Positions 25,163 through 33,809 of a stretch of DNA of 64,000 nt are shown piece after piece; position 1 is the stretch's first letter, and each line of letters begins with the position of its first letter. The DNA lies in contig NZ_JAACYA010000001.1 of assembly GCF_016617615.1 (NCBI RefSeq), forward strand, positions 1 through 64,000, written 5' to 3'. The stretch comes from Persephonella atlantica. GTDB taxonomy: Bacteria; Aquificota; Aquificia; Aquificales; Hydrogenothermaceae. A model generated the notes under the pieces. It saw only the letters and a list, made by a program, of their open reading frames with translations, had not been told where the DNA came from and searched no databases. A program made the position numbers and the translations under genes.

Positions 25163-26892
25163 TGATGCATGAAAGGGATGATGTGCAGAAACTCATTATT
25201 CTTGCAAAAGAAAAAGGTTACGTTACTTACCAGGAACTGTCGGAAACTATAGATGAAGACCTCCTCCTATCAGAAGATGAGCTTGAAAAACTGATAGAGT
25301 ATCTTAACGAGCTGAATATTGATGTTGTCGAAGAAGGAAAGCCAGAAGAGTTTTCGGGAGAGAGTGACCATCTGGGAATAAACCTGTCTGACGATGCATG
25401 GTCTAAAACTGATGATCCTGTAAAACTATATCTGAAAGAGATGGGTAAGATTCCCCTTCTTACCCGGCAGGAAGAAATTATGCTTGCAAAAGAGATAGAA
25501 AGAGGAAGAAAAAAAGTGTTCAGAGGACTGCTCAGGACATCATTTTTAGCAGAGAGACTGTTAGATGAATGGGCAAAAATAGCAGATGGAAAGATGAAAG
25601 TAAAAGACCTGATAAATGTTGACACAAATAATGATGTTGATGATGAATCGGATGAGACGGAAGTTATGGATAACCTTACCCAGGAATTTATCGCCAAGGG
25701 GCTGAAACTGGCAGAGATGTACAGGGAACTTAGAGACCTTGAAAGGGCAATAATTGAAGACCCAGAGAATGAAGAGCTGAAAAAAGAGTTTATAAAGAAA
25801 CATGCCTCTGTAAACAGATTTATAAAAAGTCTGAACATCAAATTTACAAAGTTAGACAAAATAGCAGATGAACTAAAAGACCTCTATATGAGATTGAAAA
25901 GAAAGGAAAAAGACCTCAATAAAAGACTGAAAAAGCTGAGAAAGATTGATGAGAATGTTGACAGACTGCTTCAGGGAGATTACAACGACCCAGAAATCTT
26001 AAAAAGGATAGAGGAAAATGGTCTGTCCTTTGGAAGATTTGAGATTTTAAGAACAGAAACACTCAGGCTTATGGAAGAGGTTGAAGAGCTTAAGGAAAAG
26101 ATAGGAACTGTCCCAACAGAGTTTGAACACGTTATAAACATCATTCAGGAAGGGAGGAAAGAGGTAAATGAAACAAAGCAGAAAATAGTTCAGTCAAACC
26201 TAAGACTTGTTGTTTCCATAGCAAAGAAATACACAAACAGGGGACTACAGTTCCTTGACCTGATACAGGAAGGGAACATAGGGTTGATGAAAGCTGTTGA
26301 TAAGTTTGATTATAAGAAAGGATATAAGTTCTCCACTTACGCAACATGGTGGATCAGGCAAGCAATAACAAGAGCTATTGCGGATCAGGCAAGAACAATC
26401 AGAATACCAGTCCATATGATAGAAACGATAAACAAGCTGGTAAGGGTTGCAAGGTCTATGGTTCAGGAGCTGGGAAGGGAGCCTACACCAGAAGAGATAG
26501 CAAAAAAAGTAGGAATGCCTGCAGAAAAGGTAAGAAAAATACTGAGAACATCACAGGAGCCTATATCCCTTGAGACACCAATCGGTGATGATGATGAATC
26601 ACACCTGGGAGATTTTATAGAAGACAAAACAGTCCTCTCTCCAGAACAGCACGTGCTGAGACAGGCATTAAGACAGCAACTTGAAGAGGTTCTATCAACA
26701 CTGTCAGAAAGAGAGGAACAGGTTCTCAGGTACAGATTTGGCCTTGAAGACGACACAGAGTATACATTAGAGCAGGTAGGTAAAAAGTTTGGTGTAACAA
26801 GAGAAAGAATAAGACAGATAGAGGCAAAAGCTCTGAGAAAACTGAGACATCCCCACAGGGCTAAATATCTCAGACCTTTCTGTGAAGACTAA
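25159..26892 (+). CDS. rpoD: Housekeeping sigma factor RpoD
   Basis: A 577-aa sigma-70. A region 1.1-like N-terminus is followed by [20 protein letters not shown] (region 1.2) and an acidic non-conserved region. Region 2 has [40 protein letters not shown] and [20 protein letters not shown]. Region 3 follows, and region 4 has [20 protein letters not shown]. It directs RNA polymerase to -10/-35 promoters; TTGAWW/TATAAT boxes seen in the window agree with this. Its stop overlaps the stop of the facing gene, and a GC-rich hairpin follows. Confidence 0.98.
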   Translation: MMMHERDDVQKLIILAKEKGYVTYQELSETIDEDLLLSEDELEKLIEYLNELNIDVVEEGKPEEFSGESDHLGINLSDDAWSKTDDPVKLYLKEMGKIPLLTRQEEIMLAKEIERGRKKVFRGLLRTSFLAERLLDEWAKIADGKMKVKDLINVDTNNDVDDESDETEVMDNLTQEFIAKGLKLAEMYRELRDLERAIIEDPENEELKKEFIKKHASVNRFIKSLNIKFTKLDKIADELKDLYMRLKRKEKDLNKRLKKLRKIDENVDRLLQGDYNDPEILKRIEENGLSFGRFEILRTETLRLMEEVEELKEKIGTVPTEFEHVINIIQEGRKEVNETKQKIVQSNLRLVVSIAKKYTNRGLQFLDLIQEGNIGLMKAVDKFDYKKGYKFSTYATWWIRQAITRAIADQARTIRIPVHMIETINKLVRVARSMVQELGREPTPEEIAKKVGMPAEKVRKILRTSQEPISLETPIGDDDESHLGDFIEDKTVLSPEQHVLRQALRQQLEEVLSTLSEREEQVLRYRFGLEDDTEYTLEQVGKKFGVTRERIRQIEAKALRKLRHPHRAKYLRPFCED

Positions 26893-27206
26893 CCTTTTGG
26901 GGGCTTTTGCCCCTTTATAAATCTGTTCAGGATTTTCAGATACTGTTCTTCATTTTTTATGGATACAATCATAAAAACAAATAGTACAAGGAGAACAACC
27001 ATAAAGAGATTAAAAAAAACGGGAGTTAACCTTCCTATGTCCTTTCTGTTTTGAAAACTGCTCAGATTACACACCTCAGGAAAAAAGATAATCATAAAAA
27101 TATAAACAGAAAACCACATAAAAACCAGAAATACAGCAAAAGGAAATGCCAGTTTTATCAGTTTCCTTCTGCTGTTTACAAACTCTTTTTCCTTTTCTGT
27201 TAGCAT
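26889..27206 (-). CDS. Small membrane protein of unknown function
   Basis: A 105-aa protein with two hydrophobic helices ([20 protein letters not shown] and [19 protein letters not shown]), charged N- and C-termini and a Lys/Pro-rich tail. AGAGGACATT precedes the ATG. The tail codons coincide with the rpoD terminator hairpin, and its stop overlaps the rpoD stop by 3 bp. I do not recognise the family. The clean start site and good membrane topology support a real gene. Confidence 0.6.
   Translation of the reverse strand: MLTEKEKEFVNSRRKLIKLAFPFAVFLVFMWFSVYIFMIIFFPEVCNLSSFQNRKDIGRLTPVFFNLFMVVLLVLFVFMIVSIKNEEQYLKILNRFIKGQKPPKG
26900..26913 (+). terminator. rpoD intrinsic terminator
   Basis: GGGGC-TTTT-GCCCC followed by TTTATAA starts 8 bp after the rpoD stop. 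It lies inside the last codons of the convergent small membrane-protein gene, where the reverse-complement reads as the Gly/Lys/Pro-rich tail. A short stem, but it is positioned exactly as a terminator would be. Confidence 0.65.
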
Positions 27207-27269
27207 AATGTCCTCTGAAGAATATATTAGATGATAAAATTATAAAAATTATAAATCAGCAGGTGTGAT

Positions 27270-28214
27270 ATGAAAAAAACAGGTATTGTTTTGATGAATA
27301 TGGGAGGCCCTGACAGTTTAGATGCAATACAGCCTTTCCTTTACAATCTATTTTCAGATCACAACATTATAAGAATACCAAGACCTATTCAAAAACCTGT
27401 TGCATGGATAATATCAAAGGTAAGAGCAAAAAAAACGGAAGAGTACTACAAAATTATGGGAGGAAAGTCTCCCCAGACAGAGCAGACATTAAAGCAGGCA
27501 GAAGCCCTTCAGAGAGAGTTAGGAGAGGATTTTGCCGTTGCTGTTGCTATGAGATACTGGCATCCATTTACGGAGGAAGCAGTAGATAAGCTGATAGAAG
27601 AAGGTGTTGATAGCTTTATTTTACTTCCTCTGTACCCCCAGTACAGTAAAACAACAACCGGTTCTTCCTTTCAGGAATTTTTTAATGTTTACAGAAAAAA
27701 ACAGCTGAAACAGGAAGTGAAGCAGATAGATTCCTATCACAATCATCCCCTTTACATAAAAGCATGGGTTGAAAACATAAAAGATGAGCTTGGAGAAGAT
27801 TACAAAAACTTTTACTTTCTTTTTTCTGCCCATTCACTGCCGGAAAAGATAATAAAGGAGGGAGACCCGTACAAAAAACAGATAGAAGAAACTGTTAAAC
27901 TTATTATGGAGTATTTTCCTGACAACAGACACTCCATAGCATACCAGTCAAAGGTCAGTCCAGTAAAATGGATACAGCCGTTTACAGATGAGGAGATACA
28001 GAGACTTGCCAGAGAAGGGATAAAAAAGCTGGCTGTTATTCCTGTTTCTTTCGTCTGTGAGCATTCTGAAACACTTTATGAGCTGGATGTGCAGTATGGA
28101 AAGCTGGCAGAGGAGGAAGGAATAAAGGATTACAGAAGAGTTAAAACACTTCAGGATAACCCTTTGTTTATATCAGCCTTGAAAGAGCTTGTCTTAAAGG
28201 TTGTAGATGGATAA
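27270..28214 (+). CDS. hemH: Ferrochelatase
   Basis: A 314-aa enzyme inserting Fe2+ into protoporphyrin IX. It begins GIVLMNMGGPDSLDAIQPFL and has MRYWHPFTEEAVDKLIEEG. The catalytic His is in FLFSAHSLPEKIIKEGDPY. YQSKVSPVKWIQPFTDEEIQ and the second conserved site PVSFVCEHSETLYELD are also present. The length is normal. It overlaps the DUF523 gene by 8 bp. Some Aquificota use coproporphyrin rather than protoporphyrin, and that cannot be decided here. Confidence 0.96.
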   Translation: MKKTGIVLMNMGGPDSLDAIQPFLYNLFSDHNIIRIPRPIQKPVAWIISKVRAKKTEEYYKIMGGKSPQTEQTLKQAEALQRELGEDFAVAVAMRYWHPFTEEAVDKLIEEGVDSFILLPLYPQYSKTTTGSSFQEFFNVYRKKQLKQEVKQIDSYHNHPLYIKAWVENIKDELGEDYKNFYFLFSAHSLPEKIIKEGDPYKKQIEETVKLIMEYFPDNRHSIAYQSKVSPVKWIQPFTDEEIQRLAREGIKKLAVIPVSFVCEHSETLYELDVQYGKLAEEEGIKDYRRVKTLQDNPLFISALKELVLKVVDG

Positions 28215-28926
28215 AAAACCGGTTCTTGTGGTAAGTGGCTGTCTTGTTGGTGAGAAAGTCAGGTACAACGGGAAAGATGCAACTGACCATTTTGCCGTCA
28301 AGCTGTCAGAATATATAAATGTTGTAAAAGTATGCCCGGAAGTTGGGGCAGGTCTTGGCATTCCCAGAAAAAAAGTGTTTCTGGTAAAGAAAAATGGTTA
28401 TGCTCTTTTTCAGGAAGAAACAGGTAAAGAGCTAACACAGGAAATAAACAGATTTTCAGACAGTTTTCTCTCATCTTTGAAAGGTGTAGATGGCTTTTTA
28501 TTAAAATCAAAATCTCCTTCATGTGGCGTTTACTACGGAGCTAAAACATACAGGAATGCTAACAGGACAGGTTATGTAGGAAGAAGAAAAGGACTGTTTG
28601 CTCAGGCTGTAAAAAAGAGGTTTCCTTTTCATCCCATTGAAGATGAAGAGAGGCTTAAGGATTTTTATATAAGATTTGTTTTTCTGACAAAGGTTTACTT
28701 GTTTTTCTATTACAGAGAGTATGGAGCTGATTATCTTTTAGAAAAGTATCCCCATATGTTAAAGCTGTTTAGTAATAAAGGTTTTGATAGATTTATTAAA
28801 AACAGGAATGACAGCACATTTTACAGTATTTTCAAAAAGAACATCCGTAAAAAAATTTTCCTTTTTCTGGAAAGGGGGATAAAAGAGGACTTTCTGATAT
28901 TCCCAAAGGAGCTACTCAACATATAG
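28207..28926 (+). CDS. DUF523/DUF1722 family protein
   Basis: A 239-aa protein. The DUF523 half has VVSGCLVGEKVRYNGKD, KVCPEVGAGLGIPRKKV and LLKSKSPSCGVYYGAKTY, whose three conserved cysteines suggest an Fe-S or metal site. The shorter C-terminal part (FVFLTKVYLFFYYREYGADY) resembles the start of DUF1722. The function is unknown; E. coli YbgA is the DUF1722 relative. It overlaps hemH by 8 bp, so the two are probably co-translated. Its end overlaps the convergent truD end by 15 bp. Confidence 0.8.
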   Translation: MDKKPVLVVSGCLVGEKVRYNGKDATDHFAVKLSEYINVVKVCPEVGAGLGIPRKKVFLVKKNGYALFQEETGKELTQEINRFSDSFLSSLKGVDGFLLKSKSPSCGVYYGAKTYRNANRTGYVGRRKGLFAQAVKKRFPFHPIEDEERLKDFYIRFVFLTKVYLFFYYREYGADYLLEKYPHMLKLFSNKGFDRFIKNRNDSTFYSIFKKNIRKKIFLFLERGIKEDFLIFPKELLNI

Positions 28927-29796
28927 ATGTTTCAAAAACATCGTAGCATAACTGCCTTTTGGAAGAAAAAAGTTTATCCTGTCTCCTTTAGTATTAAAAT
29001 TACTTACGATAATGTAACTCTTTCTGTAATCCCCCTTTATCTTCAGGTCTTTTAGCCTTTCTATAAATTCCTGATAAGAAAAGCCTTCCTTTTTTAAAAG
29101 CTCTGAGTATATATCTTTCTGAAGTTTTTCAATCTTCACTTTGTATCCTAATATCGGCCAGAATTTGGGAAGTTTTTCTACATTTTCTATCTCAGGTATA
29201 AAGTGGGTATATCTTTCCTCCTGAATGATATGACCTTTATAGTTATCCATAAGAAACAGTCTTACAGATTCATTCCACAGATAACTCAGATAAGCATCAA
29301 GATAAAAATTTTCAAACCAGCTAAGTTTTTTCCAGCTCTTTCCCCTGATGCTTCTGATAACCGCTTTTCCCTTTTCTCTGTTTCTACTTAGTCTTTGAAC
29401 ATCATAGTAGTTTATAAACCAGTTTTGATTTTTTAGTTTTACACCTTTCAGTTTTATGGAAAATTGGTTGCCTTTCAGATGTCCTATTTTGATTTTTCTT
29501 TTAATTTTTCCTATCTTTATAAGGGCAAAAAATGAGTCTTTATCAATCTTTTTTATTAAATAATCACCATGATTGATTTTTGAAGAAACGTACTGGAATG
29601 TAATGGCATTTTTGTCCTTTAGTCCAGCATAACTGAGTTTCAGTGGATAGCATACTGCTCTTGTGTTCAGATTTCTTTTGATAAGCATGTAAAGGAAAAA
29701 ATCCCCCCTTTCATCTAACTGGAAATCCATTACCTCTTTTACTATAAAGTCCTCTGGTTTTTCTTTAACTTTCCATCTGAAATAAACTCTGTCCAT
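28912..29796 (-). CDS. truD: tRNA pseudouridine synthase TruD
   Basis: A protein of about 294 aa. The family pattern is FRWKVKEKPEDFIVKEVMDF at the N-terminus and LSYAGLKDKNAITFQYVS, with the catalytic Asp in GLKDKNA. GHLKGNQFSIKLKGV follows. TruD modifies U13 of tRNA-Glu. The open frame extends upstream to 29913, but those residues are hydrophobic filler. GGGAGAG stands just before the ATG at 29796, which I take as the start. The C-terminal half is diverged from E. coli TruD. Confidence 0.87.
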   Translation of the reverse strand: MDRVYFRWKVKEKPEDFIVKEVMDFQLDERGDFFLYMLIKRNLNTRAVCYPLKLSYAGLKDKNAITFQYVSSKINHGDYLIKKIDKDSFFALIKIGKIKRKIKIGHLKGNQFSIKLKGVKLKNQNWFINYYDVQRLSRNREKGKAVIRSIRGKSWKKLSWFENFYLDAYLSYLWNESVRLFLMDNYKGHIIQEERYTHFIPEIENVEKLPKFWPILGYKVKIEKLQKDIYSELLKKEGFSYQEFIERLKDLKIKGDYRKSYIIVSNFNTKGDRINFFLPKGSYATMFLKHLYVE

Positions 29797-29809
29797 AACT
29801 CTCCCTGTT

Positions 29810-29837
29810 TTGAAAAATATATAAATTGTAATATAAT
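29810..29837 (+). promoter_or_regulatory. Sigma-70-type promoter of the DUF507 operon
   Basis: TTGAAA (29810-29815), a 16-bp spacer and a perfect TATAAT (29832-29837) lie 32 bp upstream of the DUF507 ATG. Boxes and spacing are identical to the tRNA-Ser promoter in this window. A GGAGGA ribosome site follows at about 29858-29863. Confidence 0.75.
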
Positions 29838-29869
29838 AACAGTCTGAAGAAACGGCAGGAGGATATTGA

Positions 29870-30418
29870 ATGAAAATACCAGCAAGGCTGGTAGAGAGAA
29901 TAGTCAATAACATAGTAAAAGAGCTGACAGAAAAACATTACATAGAAGCGGAAAACGAAGAGGAATTCAAAAAGGCTGTTTTTGAGATTATAAATAAGGC
30001 AATTCAGGAAGAGAAGGAAATTGAAGAAGAAGCAGAAAAATTAGTAGAACAGCACATGCACCTTATAGAATCTGAGGATATCAGATACAGAACAGCAGTC
30101 ATGAAAGTGAAAGAAAAACTGGCAGAAGAGAGAAACATACATCTTGACCCGGAAGAGAGAATGAATCAGATTGCTCACAAAATAAAGAAATATATCGAAA
30201 CAGAAAATTCCATTGAGATTTTTGAACATCCAAACAAAATCAGAAGAAAGATTTTTGACATACTAAAACAGCTTGTTCGGGAAGAGAAAGAGATAGACAG
30301 GGAAGTGAGACAGAGAATAAAGTCTTACTCCAAAAAGATACTTGAAGGTACACCAGAATGGAGAATCTTGTATAACAGGATATATGAAGATGCCCTGAAG
30401 AGAAGAGGCCTTCTTTAA
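29870..30418 (+). CDS. Tandem DUF507 protein
   Basis: A 182-aa, highly charged helical protein made of two similar halves. Each half starts with a short segment ending in basic residues and continues with long Glu/Lys helices. Compare VERIVNNIVKEL, AVFEIINKAIQEEKEIEEEA in the first half with MNQIAHKIKKYI, KIFDILKQLVREEKEIDREV in the second. DUF507 is a family of unknown function that I know mainly from Aquificota and some Deltaproteobacteria. Here two copies are fused. It is the first gene of a plus-strand run that continues with the galT-like gene. Confidence 0.8.
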   Translation: MKIPARLVERIVNNIVKELTEKHYIEAENEEEFKKAVFEIINKAIQEEKEIEEEAEKLVEQHMHLIESEDIRYRTAVMKVKEKLAEERNIHLDPEERMNQIAHKIKKYIETENSIEIFEHPNKIRRKIFDILKQLVREEKEIDREVRQRIKSYSKKILEGTPEWRILYNRIYEDALKRRGLL

Positions 30419-30442
30419 TCTGCTATCAATTTCGGAGCTGTC

Positions 30443-31486
30443 ATGCCTGAGCTGAGATACAACAGACTTAACAACACATGGGTTATTATATCTAAAGAAA
30501 GGGCAAAAAGACCTCATGATTATCCCATTAACTGGAGAAAGGAAGTAGGGGATATAAAAAAATGTCCCTTTGAACCGGGAAGGGAAAATCTAACCCCTCC
30601 TGAAGTATTTGCCATAAGGGAAGAGGGAACAAAACCTGATACTCCAGGATGGAAAGTCAGAATTATTCCCAACAAGTTTCCTGCCTTAAAGCCTGAAGAA
30701 GATTACTTCAGAACTTCTGAAGATATTTACGACAAAATGGGGGGGTTTGGTTATCACGAGGTTATTATTGATACTCCTGACCATTACAGACATATTCATG
30801 ATTTTACTGTTGATGAGATTTTTTTGATGTTTGTTGCGTATAGAGAAAGGATGAAACAGCTATACAGAAAAGAAAATGTGCATTATGTCCAGATATTCAA
30901 AAATCACGGGAGAGAAGCTGGAAAGAGTCTTTATCACTCACATTCACAGCTTGTGGCTTTGCCGAGAATCCCAAAAAGAATAAACACACAGATTGAACAG
31001 TGCAGGAAGTACTACATTGAAAAAGAACGGTGTCTTCTGTGCGATGAGATAAGATATGAACTGAAAGAGCAGTCAAGGATAGTTTATGACAACAGTAGAT
31101 TTACCGTTTACTGTCCCTTTGCATCTGCTTTTCCTTTTGAAATGAAGATTATACCAAAGTTTCATTCCCATGACTTTACATCATCTACAGATGAAGATCT
31201 TATAGAACTCTCCAGAGCTGTCTTTGTTTCTGTAAGGAAACTGGCAAAACTGTTTGATGATCCTCCGTTTAATATGATGCTTCATACTGCACCACCAGAG
31301 AGGAATGTTCCGTGGAACCCAGACTACTTTTATAATATTGAAAAAATGTTTCACTGGTACGTTGAGATTTTTCCTCGTATGGCAATACATGCAGGTTTTG
31401 AACTGGGAACAGAATATTTTATAAATCCAACACCCCCTGAGGAAGCAGCAAGGTACCTCAGGGAGAAAAAAATAGAGGAGGGATAG
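30443..31486 (+). CDS. Galactose-1-phosphate uridylyltransferase-like (HIT superfamily) protein
   Basis: A 347-aa GalT-family enzyme. It starts LRYNRLNNTWVIISKERAKR, and the active-site motif HSHSQ is at residues 165-169, with the nucleophilic His at 167. Cysteines at KKCPFEPG and KERCLLCDE resemble a partly kept zinc site. GalT-like proteins move nucleotides between sugar phosphates, and thermophile members can use ADP-glucose or other substrates. No other Leloir-pathway gene is nearby, so a role in galactose use is doubtful. It is 1 bp from the carbonic anhydrase gene. Confidence 0.85.
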   Translation: MPELRYNRLNNTWVIISKERAKRPHDYPINWRKEVGDIKKCPFEPGRENLTPPEVFAIREEGTKPDTPGWKVRIIPNKFPALKPEEDYFRTSEDIYDKMGGFGYHEVIIDTPDHYRHIHDFTVDEIFLMFVAYRERMKQLYRKENVHYVQIFKNHGREAGKSLYHSHSQLVALPRIPKRINTQIEQCRKYYIEKERCLLCDEIRYELKEQSRIVYDNSRFTVYCPFASAFPFEMKIIPKFHSHDFTSSTDEDLIELSRAVFVSVRKLAKLFDDPPFNMMLHTAPPERNVPWNPDYFYNIEKMFHWYVEIFPRMAIHAGFELGTEYFINPTPPEEAARYLREKKIEEG

Positions 31487-31487
31487 T

Positions 31488-32216
31488 ATGAAGAAGTTAG
31501 CTGCCACACTGCTGGTCTGTTCTTTTGCAGTTGCGGGGGGAGCAGGCCACTGGAGTTATCACGGAGAAACAGGTCCGCAGCACTGGGGAGACCTGAAAAG
31601 TGAGTACATTATGTGTAAAATCGGGAAAAATCAGTCTCCCGTGGATCTGAGCAGGATTGTAGAGGCAGACCTGAAAAAACTCCAGATCAATTACTCCAGT
31701 GGTGGAAACTCCGTGACAAATAACGGTCATACCATCAAGGTTAGCTATGAGCCGGGAAGCTACATTGTTGTTGACGGCATCCGTTTTGAGCTAAAACAGT
31801 TTCATTTCCATGCTCCAAGTGAGCATAAGGTGAAGGGAAAGTCCTATCCTTTTGAGGCTCACTTCGTTCACGCCGATAAGGACGGCAATTTGGCTGTAAT
31901 AGGTGTCCTGTTTAAAGAGGGAAAGAAGAATCCTGTTATTGAGAAGATATGGAAAAATCTTCCAGAAACGGGAAAGACTGTAAAACTCGCCCATAAAGTT
32001 AACGCATATGACCTTCTGCCTGAAGAGAAGAAATATTACAGATACAGTGGTTCTCTCACAACTCCTCCTTGCTCTGAAGGTGTGAGATGGATCGTGATGA
32101 AGGAGGAAATGGAGCTTTCAAAAGAACAGATACAGAAGTTCAGAGAGCTGATGGGAGGAGATACAAACAGACCTGTTCAGCCTTTAAACGCAAGAATGAT
32201 TCTTGAGATGGATTAA
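31488..32216 (+). CDS. Alpha-carbonic anhydrase, exported
   Basis: A 242-aa protein with a signal peptide (KKLAATLLVCSFAVAGG) and a complete alpha-CA domain. Zinc ligands are His106, His108 (QFHFHAPSEH) and His125 (EAHFVH). The proton-shuttle-like His81 is in NNGHTIKV, and the gatekeeper Thr region is LTTPPCSEGVRW. Cys43 and Cys195 are placed for the bacterial disulfide. It interconverts CO2 and bicarbonate in the periplasm. It closely resembles the heat-stable Persephonella enzymes as I remember them. It likely supplies inorganic carbon for the reductive TCA enzymes encoded at 46.8-52.3 kb. Confidence 0.96.
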   Translation: MKKLAATLLVCSFAVAGGAGHWSYHGETGPQHWGDLKSEYIMCKIGKNQSPVDLSRIVEADLKKLQINYSSGGNSVTNNGHTIKVSYEPGSYIVVDGIRFELKQFHFHAPSEHKVKGKSYPFEAHFVHADKDGNLAVIGVLFKEGKKNPVIEKIWKNLPETGKTVKLAHKVNAYDLLPEEKKYYRYSGSLTTPPCSEGVRWIVMKEEMELSKEQIQKFRELMGGDTNRPVQPLNARMILEMD

Positions 32217-32221
32217 TATGT

Positions 32222-32236
32222 GCCCCCTTTGGGGGC
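32222..32236 (+). terminator. GC-rich hairpin between carbonic anhydrase and dUTPase genes
   Basis: GCCCCC-TTT-GGGGGC is a perfect 6-bp stem with a 3-nt loop followed by CTTTAAT. It starts 6 bp after the carbonic anhydrase stop. The T-tract is short, so it may be a partial terminator that lowers expression of the downstream genes, or an mRNA-end stabiliser. Confidence 0.55.
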
Positions 32237-32252
32237 CTTTAATGGAGGAGAG

Positions 32253-32933
32253 ATGGAAGAAAAGCTGATTGAGATGCTCAATCTGCAGGAAAAATTAAAC
32301 AGAAAGATAAATGAAAACTGGAAGAGTATCAGGACAAAAGAAGATTTTGCAAGAGCCACATGGATAGAATGTGCAGAGCTTGTTGACAGTCTTCCCTGGA
32401 AATGGTGGAAAAAGCAAGAAGCAGACATGGAAAATGTCCAGATAGAGGTGGTTGACATATGGCATTTTATACTGTCCTATCTGCTTTTGGAGTATGGGAC
32501 GATAGATAAAGTGATAACATCAAAATCTGTTCAGAATCTGAAAAAAGGAATCAAAGAAGAGTTTGCAGAAATAGATATCAACGGTGCACATATAAATCAC
32601 TACTTGGGAGAAACAGATACAAATAGAAAAATAATATTCCTTGCAGAAAGGGTTGCTGAAGCCTTTCTAAAACAGAATCTGAGCGAAGGCCTGTTTTTCT
32701 TTGGTCTTCTTGTAAGGAATACCATATCTTTTGACCAGATGTATCTCCTGTACATTGGTAAAAACATTCTGAACCACATAAGACAGGAAAAAGGTTACAA
32801 CTCTGGAACTTATAAAAAAGAGATAAATGGTATGGAAGATAACAGGTATCTGTTTGAGATAGTTAAGACTGTTAAAACAAAAGAACAGTTAGAAAGTAAA
32901 ATTAGAGAAGCATTTGAGAGACTTCACAGTTAG
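32253..32933 (+). CDS. Dimeric all-alpha dUTPase (dUTPase_2 family)
   Basis: A protein of about 226 aa. The all-alpha NTP pyrophosphatase metal motif is seen as WIECAELVDSLPWKWWKK (ExxE) followed by NVQIEVVDIWHFILSYLL (ExxD). A second helix pair lies later (FFFGLLVRNTISFDQMYLLY). It fits dimeric dUTPases that hydrolyse dUTP to dUMP and keep uracil out of DNA. An in-frame GTG exists upstream, but it lies in the hairpin. GGAGG ends 4 nt before the ATG at 32253, which I prefer. Confidence 0.85.
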   Translation: MEEKLIEMLNLQEKLNRKINENWKSIRTKEDFARATWIECAELVDSLPWKWWKKQEADMENVQIEVVDIWHFILSYLLLEYGTIDKVITSKSVQNLKKGIKEEFAEIDINGAHINHYLGETDTNRKIIFLAERVAEAFLKQNLSEGLFFFGLLVRNTISFDQMYLLYIGKNILNHIRQEKGYNSGTYKKEINGMEDNRYLFEIVKTVKTKEQLESKIREAFERLHS

Positions 32934-32945
32934 GAGGCAAAGGGT

Positions 32946-33809
32946 ATGGATCCAACAGGAGCTGTCTGGATAAACCAGATTTTCTGGCTGATATTTCTGT
33001 TTTTACTGGTACTTCCTATGATAAAAGCACAGACACTGGAATGGAGCAGAGAAAGACTTATAAGAGCTATTGAAGACAGGAGAAAATCCCGGGTTATTAC
33101 CATGATACACAGACAGGAAACCCGTTCTTTTTTAGGTTTTTTTATGATGAGATTTATAACCATTGAGGATTCAGAGCAGGTTTTGAGGGCTATAAGAATG
33201 ACACCAAAGGATTTGCCTATTGATTTTATTATTCATACTCCTGGAGGACTTGCCCTCGCAGCAACACAGATTGCTCAAGCTCTTGCAGATCATAAAGCAC
33301 CGGTCAGAGTTATAGTTCCCCATTATGCAATGTCTGGAGGAACACTTATAGCCCTTGCGGCTGACGAGATAGTAATGGACGACCATGCAGTTCTTGGACC
33401 TGTTGACCCACAGCTTGGTCAGGAACCTGCTGCTTCTATAGTAAAGATAAAAGAGATAAAAAAGCCTGATGAGATTGATGATGCAACATGGATAAAGATA
33501 GATGTAAGCGAGAAAGCTCTGAAACAGATGTACCAGAACGTTAAAACTCTCCTCCTGAAGAAAGGTTATTCAGAAGAGGTGGCAGAAAAAGTTGCCCAGG
33601 AACTTTCTCAGGGAAAATATACGCATGACTATCCGTTGACTGTTCAGCATCTGAGAGAACTTGGACTAAAGGTTTCTACAGACGTTCCTGAAGAGGTTTA
33701 TGCACTTATGGATTTATACCCGCAACCAGCTGGAACACCTGCTGTCCAGTATATACCTGTCCCCTATCAAAGGCCGGGAAACAACCAGCCTACAGGAAGT
33801 AAACAGTGA
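32946..33809 (+). CDS. SDH-family Clp-fold serine proteinase, membrane-anchored
   Basis: A 287-aa protein with one N-terminal membrane helix (IFWLIFLFLLVLPMIKA) and a ClpP-like crotonase fold. The stretch DFIIHTPGGLALAATQIAQA is followed by PHYAMSGGTLIALAAD with the nucleophile Ser130, then EIVMDDHAVLGPVDPQLG. This matches the serine dehydrogenase proteinase (SDH_sah) family, related to signal-peptide peptidases. A Pro-rich tail ends the protein. The next gene, DUF502, overlaps by 4 bp. The physiological substrates are unknown. Confidence 0.88.
   Translation: MDPTGAVWINQIFWLIFLFLLVLPMIKAQTLEWSRERLIRAIEDRRKSRVITMIHRQETRSFLGFFMMRFITIEDSEQVLRAIRMTPKDLPIDFIIHTPGGLALAATQIAQALADHKAPVRVIVPHYAMSGGTLIALAADEIVMDDHAVLGPVDPQLGQEPAASIVKIKEIKKPDEIDDATWIKIDVSEKALKQMYQNVKTLLLKKGYSEEVAEKVAQELSQGKYTHDYPLTVQHLRELGLKVSTDVPEEVYALMDLYPQPAGTPAVQYIPVPYQRPGNNQPTGSKQ

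Noticed and set aside
29797-29913. Extra 39 N-terminal residues on TruD
   Set aside because: They are encoded across the divergent promoter, contain no family residues, and a good ribosome site precedes the ATG at 29796.
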